A stretch of DNA of 64,000 nt from Parapristionchus giblindavisi (lineage: Eukaryota; Nematoda; Chromadorea; Rhabditida; Diplogasteridae), in the NCBI GenBank assembly GCA_943737045.1, contig CALSFV010000013.1, positions 1,402,501-1,466,500 on the forward strand. The letters run 5' to 3'. Numbering within the stretch: position 1 is the first letter of the stretch; every line of letters begins with the position of its first letter. The position numbers were made by a program, and so were the translations under genes. Positions 57,163 to 64,000 of this stretch are shown here, piece after piece. The notes under the pieces were generated by a model. The model searched no databases and was not told the DNA's origin. It worked only from the letters and a program-made list of their open reading frames with translations.

Positions 57163-58430
57163 CCTGAAGATCAAAGATCAAAGATCAATAGTCCCAATAA
57201 TCGATATTAGCTATAAACAACGAAGATAATGTACAGGAAGTATACGGAGATGATATGTGATAGTGTAAAAACAAATTCTTCCAGACCGTCAGATATGGGA
57301 GCTCAAGCTTGGAGAGGGCGTCTTCGGTATCTTACGAAAGAAACAAATCACTTTAAAAATGTAGATATACCACATATATCGAAGTTAAAATGGTAAAAGG
57401 AACAGTCAACCCGTTATTGAAGGCACACGAAGTCCTACGGGAGATCATTGCTTGGCCAGTGATAATTGGAAGGAAGAAAGGTAAAATATCGAACTTTTCT
57501 CACAATGCAATATGACACAAAGCATGACGATAGCGTGCTCGTTAGTCCTAACACAGACTTGATAAGCATTTTTGATGACTTTCTGCGGTAATAAAGATGG
57601 TGGCGGAGCGTTTGTGATTTTATTCGTGATTGAAATGAGAAGGGAAAGTAACAATAACAAAGTTTAGATCGAATCGATACACAGTTATATTTTTGAAAAT
57701 TATGGATTTTGGGATAACTACCTTTTACACTTTCCATTTGTACATATTGGTAGTATGATTCCGCATCTCCTTGGATTACCACTGGCCTAGCAATTTTAGA
57801 ACGCAAGACTTCGCCTGTTTTGAATAATCAGATGTACTTTTACCTTAAACCTCGTTTGTATTTGTAATATGATTTGAAACCATCATTCCTGGAAGCACTC
57901 CCTCAATGATAGAGAAAGCGTGTCTAATCATTTTGATCGTTGGAATTCGTTTAAAGATACCAGTCAAAATTCAAAACTTTAACCTTTCATAAAAGGCATT
58001 GTGCAGAATTCAAACAACAAATTTAATTATTATTTACTTCACTATCTGTCATGCATATATTACATAGCATCAAGCATAACATTGTTAATAATGACGATAA
58101 CTTTCTGAAAATTCTTTGTTTAATGTTTTAATAAAACTGTTTTATGGACCATTTGCATAGGTGATATAAAGGTAAAAGGTAAAGGTACAACCCGTTATTC
58201 AAAGCACACGATGCCCTGATCACTGCTAGGCCAATTCAGTTCGGAGGGCCTAATCTCTTCTTCGGACCTACTTTACCGCAGGATCAATTCCCCTTTCGGG
58301 TGCCTTGGTGAGGTGGTTTGTGATATAATATCACCAATACCCATAAAGACTCCGCACAGAACAGTCAAGCACCTTTATATGCACATATTTACAAAACAAT
58401 GTATGAAAACAAAACAGGACATAAGAATAT
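57163..58430. other. Lipase B-C intergenic region with SINE fragments
   Basis: Three SINE pieces lie here: 57390-57470 (reverse), 57768-57850 (forward) and 58163-58325 (reverse, with AAAGGTAAAAGGTAAAGG tail and most of the body). No protein gene is supported. Confidence 0.6.
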
Positions 58431-60685
58431 CTACGGGCATCCATCATGGCCCCATCCGGAGACCTCCTTGCCGTAGTAGTGAGTGTGGTCATCGACGGAG
58501 GTGTTGAGGATGCTAAAATGGCAACGATAACATTTAACATAACGATAACATAACGAGGTTTTTAACATTTGTAGCATTTAAGGGCATTTGTAAGAATTTC
58601 CCCCGAAATAAATTGACTCTCCGATTTTGCCACACTCTCTCGCTTTCTTTGTCCGCAAGAAAGTGTATGGCCAGAACGGAGAGCTAAATTAACTCGGGTG
58701 TGCCTTTAACCATCTGTAGGAATACCATGAGACATAGACGTTAAAAAATAACAAGAAAAGAAAGCGAACTCTTTGTCCGAGCATCTCCACCCCTCTTGCT
58801 TGTCGCAAACAGTGTACGAAGCTCCGGCGGCCATGTCGTTGTCGTACCACACCTGAAGTGGGTAATGGTAAACCGATCCGGTTTATGGTTAAACAGACTG
58901 GGTAAAAGTTAACCACTCACCTCAGACGTATGGTGCTCGTATTTCATGAACTGGGGAGGGATGTGAGCGACGATGTCCTTGCTGTGAGTGACACGGAATG
59001 AGTCCACCTTAAAGATCAAAGATCAAAGATTAAAGATCAAACTACAAAGAACAACCTCCAAATATCAAACTACAAGGAATATTAATCAATGTTTACGAAC
59101 CAAGTCATCATGGACATCGGCGTACTTCTGATCTCCGGTGCGGGGCTGTCCGAAGGTGTAGAGGACGATTCTTAAATTAACTTTGTAGTTTGATCTCATA
59201 TATATTTGAACTTTGTAATTCGATCTCAGTTTATTATCCGTGTCGTATGATCTCAGATGCTTTGTTTTTGCAGTTTGATCTATGATCTTTGACCCTCACC
59301 TGTTCTTGGGGACGATACCGTTGGTTGAAATGTGAGCTGCGGCCATGGAAGCGAGAGCTCCTCCAAGGGAGTGGCCGGTGATCTGCAAATCAAAAGTTCA
59401 TCTTCTTCATTAAATTTTTCGGCGTTTGCTGCTATTCTTATGCCGTTGTGGCATCGTAGTCTATTGCGTAATTTTAGTTAGTGATAGTTTAAAACTAAAT
59501 AGCAAAGTCATACCCAGAGCGTGTAGGTGTGATACGTCTTTGCAAGATCCTGTAGATCATCTCCGAGTCCGTTGTTCCATACCTAAAAAAATATTATTAT
59601 TATTTGAAAATAACGGAATTTACCTCTTTTACGAAAAAAAACGAGAAAAAAAGAAAATTTCTCACATCCATGAAGGCATCGTTGAAATACTTTGAGGTCT
59701 TTCCACCATCTTGGAAGTCTACCTTAAAATTACACCATTATTCCGCTCACTATTCACTGAAATCTACTTCTACTCCCACTTACAACATTTTAAAAAACTA
59801 AATAATTACCTTATCATCGAAAAGCGTGTCAGTGATCTCCGCGATCAATTGAGAGGTGTCGCTAGTTCCTCTGAAAAGAATTAATAAAAATAAATATAAT
59901 AATGATAATTATGCATTTTCGAGAAATCACAGTGCAGAAAACAACGAATAAATTGAATATATGAGGCGATGTAGATCGAGTAGATATTAATTTCGGAGAA
60001 TTCGTACAGTAAATGTAAACATGTATCAGCAATTTTATTGTTCAAGGTATTGTTGACAAAATATTTTTATTATCTACGGAATAAAATACAAGCACAAATA
60101 TCAGGGATAATCATTGTAAACTACACACAGAAAAATGTGTTATCCACGCACAAAAGTGTTAAATATAACTCTTCACTGGTCTTATTCTCCGTGGGTAACA
60201 ATTTTTCTCTTTGATTAAAAAATAAAATCCTGTAAAAAATAAATTTGAAATACCTGAATGACAGTCCGATGACCTTCCTGGTGGTGTCAACGAAAGTGAA
60301 TCCAGAGCACTTATCCTTCTTGAAGTAGTCGCACGATAGGGTCACTTGTTTTGACAACTGCAATCGATATGTCAAAATAGTGGGTTACTTGATTTGACAA
60401 CTTCAATTATTATTTCAAAATAGAGGGCGATTTTTTGTGACAACTGCCATTGATAAGCCATTGAAGATAGATTTATCAAAAAATAAAAATTATTATATTT
60501 GTCAACAAGAAAAATTTAATGGTGCTCACCACTGCTCCTTTGAGCTGACTGTCAAGACACACTTGCGGATTGTCGGAGTACGCAGCAGAGGCCAAAGGCA
60601 ACATGGTGTTCCTCGCTGTTCCATCGTCGAAACGAGTGAGGGCCGACACGGAGGCGACGAACGATAGGAAGAGCAGACACCGCAT
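58431..60685 (-). CDS. Secreted class 3 lipase C
   Basis: Exons on the - strand: 60685-60530, 60357-60254, 59870-59810, 59722-59666, 59582-59514, 59382-59300, 59170-59101, 59007-58921, 58852-58770, 58512-58431; 283 aa. It has one codon more than A and B, in exon 1; all other exon lengths are the same. Signal peptide MRCLLFLSFVASVSAL; ITGHSLGGA (Ser154), THSKDIVAHIPP (Asp211), DDHTHYYG (His266). Two donors are GTTCG rather than the usual GTAAG/GTGAG. CCAG lies directly before the ATG, consistent with trans-splicing. More diverged from A and B than they are from each other, and ends DGCP. Compact, with few insertions (CTCTGGCC MITE in intron 9, small palindrome in intron 2). Confidence 0.88.
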
Positions 60686-62360
60686 CTGGATATAATTATT
60701 GATTAATAATTTCATATAAAAATTTTAAAAAGGTCACTAATCGTAAATTGTAAAAATAAATGAATAATGATGAACTCTGGATATGGACAAACAACTTTTC
60801 GCGAGAATCAATCGAAGTCAACACAAAAATGCTTAGAAAGATGTGGATCACATGTAGACGGTATATCGCTAGAACATAGTTTGCGAATCCAATATAACGT
60901 TAGCAAATTAACTTTATTGGCTGCGTGTATTACAGTGAAAACTTAAGAATTGCTTCAAAACGGAAGCTTTAAATGTGTAGAATTAATCTAAAGCTACAGT
61001 TGTTCGTTAGGATCACGATAATTACGATCTTTAAAATGATTAGAGATTGTGGAATGTAGTCAGCATATACGAGTGTTATATACACGTGATTGACGTTTGC
61101 AACCGATAAGCGGGTACGATAAGGCTGATAAAACGGAGTGAAACGGCTCTCAAAGATGGAAGATTATGCGAGAAAACGTTGTAGTTATCTCTGTTATCGC
61201 TGATGTCACATCGAGGCTAGTTTGGTCTCGACCATTATTGGTTTTTCGTGTTGCTTAAAGTGACGTACATAAATGAACATGAGGTTTACGTTTCAAACCA
61301 TCAACGTGAAAATTGTTCTAGTTCACTGACGCTTAGTTAGAAGTTTGACCTAATGAATTTCTTTTTTTTCACTGAAGGTCGACTTTCATACATATTCGGT
61401 AGAAATTCCAACTTGATAAGCCTTCAAGTCTAACAAAATGCCTAAAAATCAATGCTGTCCTTTGTCAGTAACATATCATATCGTTTGATTTTATGGTTCG
61501 ATGTGCGGTTTCGAATGCTTCCTTGTATAGGCATTATTTCTCTTAATCTGCTTCGCACATCATTTTGTGCATGTTGTGCTCTTATCATCACTTTTCGTCC
61601 ATGTGCCTTGATAAATCAACAAATTGTAAGCGTGATCTTTATCACTCAGTAGTAGAGCGAATAAGATAAATATATTTATTTATGGATGAGACTATTGAAA
61701 GATTCATAAGTCCCTTCCAGCCAAGTAGGATATCCTGTTGTAGCTCCTATGCACATCCATAGCAATCATCATCAACGCATTTAGAACCCCCGCTGTGACA
61801 ACGGAGACGCGGCGGAGGGGGTTACGGCGTATGCCCGTAAGGAAAATGCAACAACGCATTATAACGCACGGAACCTTTTGAGTGGGAATGTTACACGTTT
61901 GTTCAGCCTCTGTAATAGCGGGGCACAAGGGAGGAAGGGCGAATCCCGTTTTCTTGAGTTGGATGAAATATAAAGAGGGCGAAGCGGATGCCAGGCGGGT
62001 TTCGTGGGCTGCATTAGAGAGGGTGTGCAAACCGCAGACCACAGTGTTGGTTGGTAAAGTCGCCCCAGCATCTCTGTTGCCCCGCTATTCCCATCTCTCT
62101 CTTATGTTGAACTAACGTGATACCATAAAGCGGCTGAATGTATTTTCATTGAAGTAATATATTATATGTCGATTTATCGTTGTCAGAATCATCAATTCTC
62201 ATTCACGACAGGGAAATAAGGAGATCGAAACATACTTTAACATCGCACGCTTCCAAAAAAATGTCTCGTTTTACTAATTCTCCCACTCTTTTTACTGACT
62301 TATTGTTTTTACAACAGTGAGATGCACTGCCGATATTGAGACAAAAACAATTATTTACAA
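60686..62360. other. Intergenic, no gene seen
   Basis: Unique-looking DNA upstream of lipase C. A degenerate relative of the GTTACATTTGCC MITE lies at about 61780-61870 (GCGGAGGGGGTTACGGCG). No supported coding or RNA gene. Confidence 0.5.
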
Positions 62361-62672
62361 TACTATGCAATACATTTGTCAAGGCTTTATAGGCTGCGTG
62401 ACATTACAAAGGTGAGGGACGTTGTTCGAGTTGCATTGAAAAGGAAATGGCTTTGGGTTGATAAGATTGCTAATGATCGAGACTTAAAGTGGAGCAGATC
62501 TGTAATCGATTGGACTCTTCGAGGACTTAAACGGGGACGAGATCCCTCCATTAAGATGGAAGGATCTCTTCATGCGAATCGCCGGTCCTACTTTCCTGAG
62601 ACAAGCAAGAAGTCAGGAGTGGCCCACCAGGCACATCAGGGCCTACTCTTGATCGATGTGATTAAACTGTAA
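62361..62672 (+). pseudogene. RTE-type retrotransposon C-terminal fragment
   Basis: The frame reads RLYRLRDITKVRDVVRVALKRKWLWVDKIAND, split here as RDVVRVALKRKWLW and DKIANDRDLKWS, then DWTLRGLKRGRDPS. It matches the tail of RTE/BovB-like elements (K-x-x-W-x-W-x-x-x-I-A, then W-x-P-x-G-x-K-R-x-x-G-R-P). Motif residues are eroded (Gly-Arg-Pro to Gly-Arg-Asp). A short dead fragment. Confidence 0.6.
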
Positions 62673-63072
62673 ACTGTAAACCTTTATCAAGCACAATAAC
62701 CACCAGGTGAATTGTCGCCACTAAACGACTGATAAATTAAATAATTGGACATCGGGATACGGTATGAGGGGTTTCATACAATGGATTTCATACATTTTCA
62801 GCACTAATTTCGATTTCGTTTTGTTCCCCTATTTTCAGAAAAATTTCTCTCAGAGGTGGAAGAATTAGAAATTGCGAGTAATTTCCTCCTCCCCCGACTT
62901 CCTCTTCCGTACTTAGTGCTGAAAAGATAAATGTATCATGTTTTGACAGTAATTGTAACTATCATCTTTGCTACCTAACTCGTGGCATCGTATTTATTCG
63001 CACTCCATTATATACCAAATAATTTGTAAGCTATTTTACTTTACTTTCGAACCTCATAACGTATATTATTGT
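62673..63072. other. Intergenic, no gene seen
   Basis: AT-rich sequence with no recognised element or open frame of note. Confidence 0.5.
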
Positions 63073-63280
63073 CCGTATAAAATGTATTTGCATAATTGCA
63101 TTGCTACTGCTGCTAAACAGAGGAAAAACTATCGATTAACTCCCCACTCTTTCCTCCTTTCCTACCTCGCTCTCTCTGATCTACCTACTCTCTCACCGGT
63201 GCTCTCTCTCTAAACATAGGAATTCATTGTGGCAGTGATTGGCCACTCTCGTACCAAATAAACAAGTGTATTTTATACGG
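63073..63280. mobile_element. MITE with CCGTATAAAATGTACTTG ends, copy 3
   Basis: CCGTATAAAATGTATTTG at the left, AAGTGTATTTTATACGG at the right, flanked by TTGT and TCAA. It lies just past the stop of lipase D. Confidence 0.75.
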
Positions 63281-63385
63281 TCAATATTATTACGTCATCG
63301 TATTGTATCGGGATATATTGCACACAGACTTGCAACATAAAAATCGAACTGTTTATCCACAGAACTATGTATTTTGGGGAAAAAA

Positions 63386-63467
63386 TTATAAGCACCCAGC
63401 CTCTCCATATGCTTTCACTTTCTTGCCATAATAGTGCTGGTGATCATCGATAGACGGATCGAAAATG
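63386..63467 (-). CDS. Class 3 lipase D, last exon only
   Basis: An 82-bp exon after an acceptor CATTTCAG reads IFDPSIDDHQHYYGKK and ends with Cys-Leu and TAA. Length, phase and the DDH-x-HYYG motif (catalytic His) match exon 10 of lipases A-C, and it is nearest to C (ILNTSVDDHTHYYGKE). Exon 9 is not in the 530 bp that remain, so the rest lies beyond the right edge. It could be a solitary exon, but its intact frame argues for a fourth array member. Confidence 0.7.
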
Positions 63468-63859
63468 CTGAAATGATAATAATAATCGATATGTTTTGCA
63501 AACAGTTACAAATAAGATTTTTTCTATAAATGAACTCGAAATAGATAAGTGGGTTGCAAAGATTTTTATCAAACACATGGCGATCATCAAATTGATAACG
63601 ATTTCATCCAATGTCAATCATAGTAGAGGATGATTAGAAATATTTTGTATCTACTATATGTGAGTTCTTTCGATATAAGAGGGGATAGAAAAAGCATATC
63701 GTATAATATTGACTTCACACTTTTTCTGCCACTTATGAAGTCGTCAAATGTATACTAACCCCTCTTAAAGATGGAGGCCCTCGAATGTCTATGCAATACG
63801 TAACATCATTTGTGCAAGAGATTAGTGATATGCAAGAAATTAGCGTGGACAGGCATCTA

Positions 63860-63937
63860 TCCCTTGGTGTAGTGGTAAATGCTAGCGTAACGTAACTTGT
63901 TAGCGTAACGTCGCGGGTTCGAAACCTATTGCCGAAC
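63860..63937 (+). repeat. tRNA-like pseudogene
   Basis: A box TGGTGTAGTGG and B box GGTTCGAAACC are present, but the acceptor and T stems do not pair. TAGCGTAACGT occurs twice in the anticodon region, suggesting a small internal duplication. It lies in what would be intron 9 of lipase D. Confidence 0.5.
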
Positions 63938-64000
63938 TTTCTTATTTTCAAAATTTCGCGCCGTTGCCTGTACATCAAGCATGATTCGTTCATGATTCTA

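Noticed and set aside
57435..57806. 123-codon frame on the - strand
   Set aside because: It overlaps SINE fragments at both ends and has no similarity to a known family.
61704..62042. 112-codon frame on the - strand upstream of lipase C
   Set aside because: No family similarity, no splice context, and it includes a degenerate MITE segment.

Overview
This is eukaryotic DNA and most likely a nematode genome. The evidence is many short introns with GT...(T)nCAG borders, splice-acceptor-like sites directly before start codons (as expected for trans-splicing), worm-style arrays of secreted class 3 lipases, and NeSL-type, Penelope, Polinton and RTE remnants. The abundant intronic GATCTTT heptamer and the general layout would fit a diplogastrid such as Pristionchus, but I cannot prove genus.

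Layout. 1-10.06 kb is a tandem satellite of about 59 monomers with a 169-bp period. Each monomer carries 20-23 nt of the 5' end of U2 snRNA (CTCGGCCTTTTGGCTAAGAT) but not the U2 branch-site region. From 10.1 to 26.6 kb this satellite breaks up into inverted and dispersed monomers mixed with a composite repeat (U2-like head, tRNA-like promoter, TATA-like box, 49-codon reading frame, 430-bp body). The same stretch holds two internally deleted U2-associated NeSL/Utopia-like retroelements (zinc fingers plus endonuclease, no reverse transcriptase) and several inverted-repeat DNA transposons, some inserted inside the U2-like motif. At 26.6-27.5 kb lies the 3' end of a Penelope-like element, followed by a candidate hammerhead ribozyme.

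28.9-39.5 kb is genic on the + strand. It holds a three-exon 95-aa gene, then a 19-exon gene for an ABHD17-like serine hydrolase, then a 3.9-kb direct tandem duplication of the last 13 exons. The second copy has lost exons 1-6 but keeps an intact hydrolase domain. A MITE in only one copy gives an empty-site/filled-site pair. 39.6-40.9 kb is a decayed Polinton-type protease split by a Harbinger-like MITE. 41.3-42.2 kb is a three-exon 203-aa gene on the - strand.

43.5-64 kb is a head-to-tail array of class 3 lipase genes on the - strand: A, B, C complete, D only by its last exon. All are built from ten exons of nearly identical length. Signal peptides and Ser-Asp-His triads are visible in A-C, so these are probably secreted lipases expanded by tandem duplication. 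Between and inside them lie three intact tRNA genes (Asn-GTT, Ile-AAT, Leu-AAG), a tRNA-derived SINE family, several MITE families, fragments of two non-LTR retrotransposons, and, inside one lipase intron, an apparently intact tyrosine recombinase gene flanked by inverted repeats. Exon models were read by eye; every junction I give preserves reading frame, but no transcript evidence was available.
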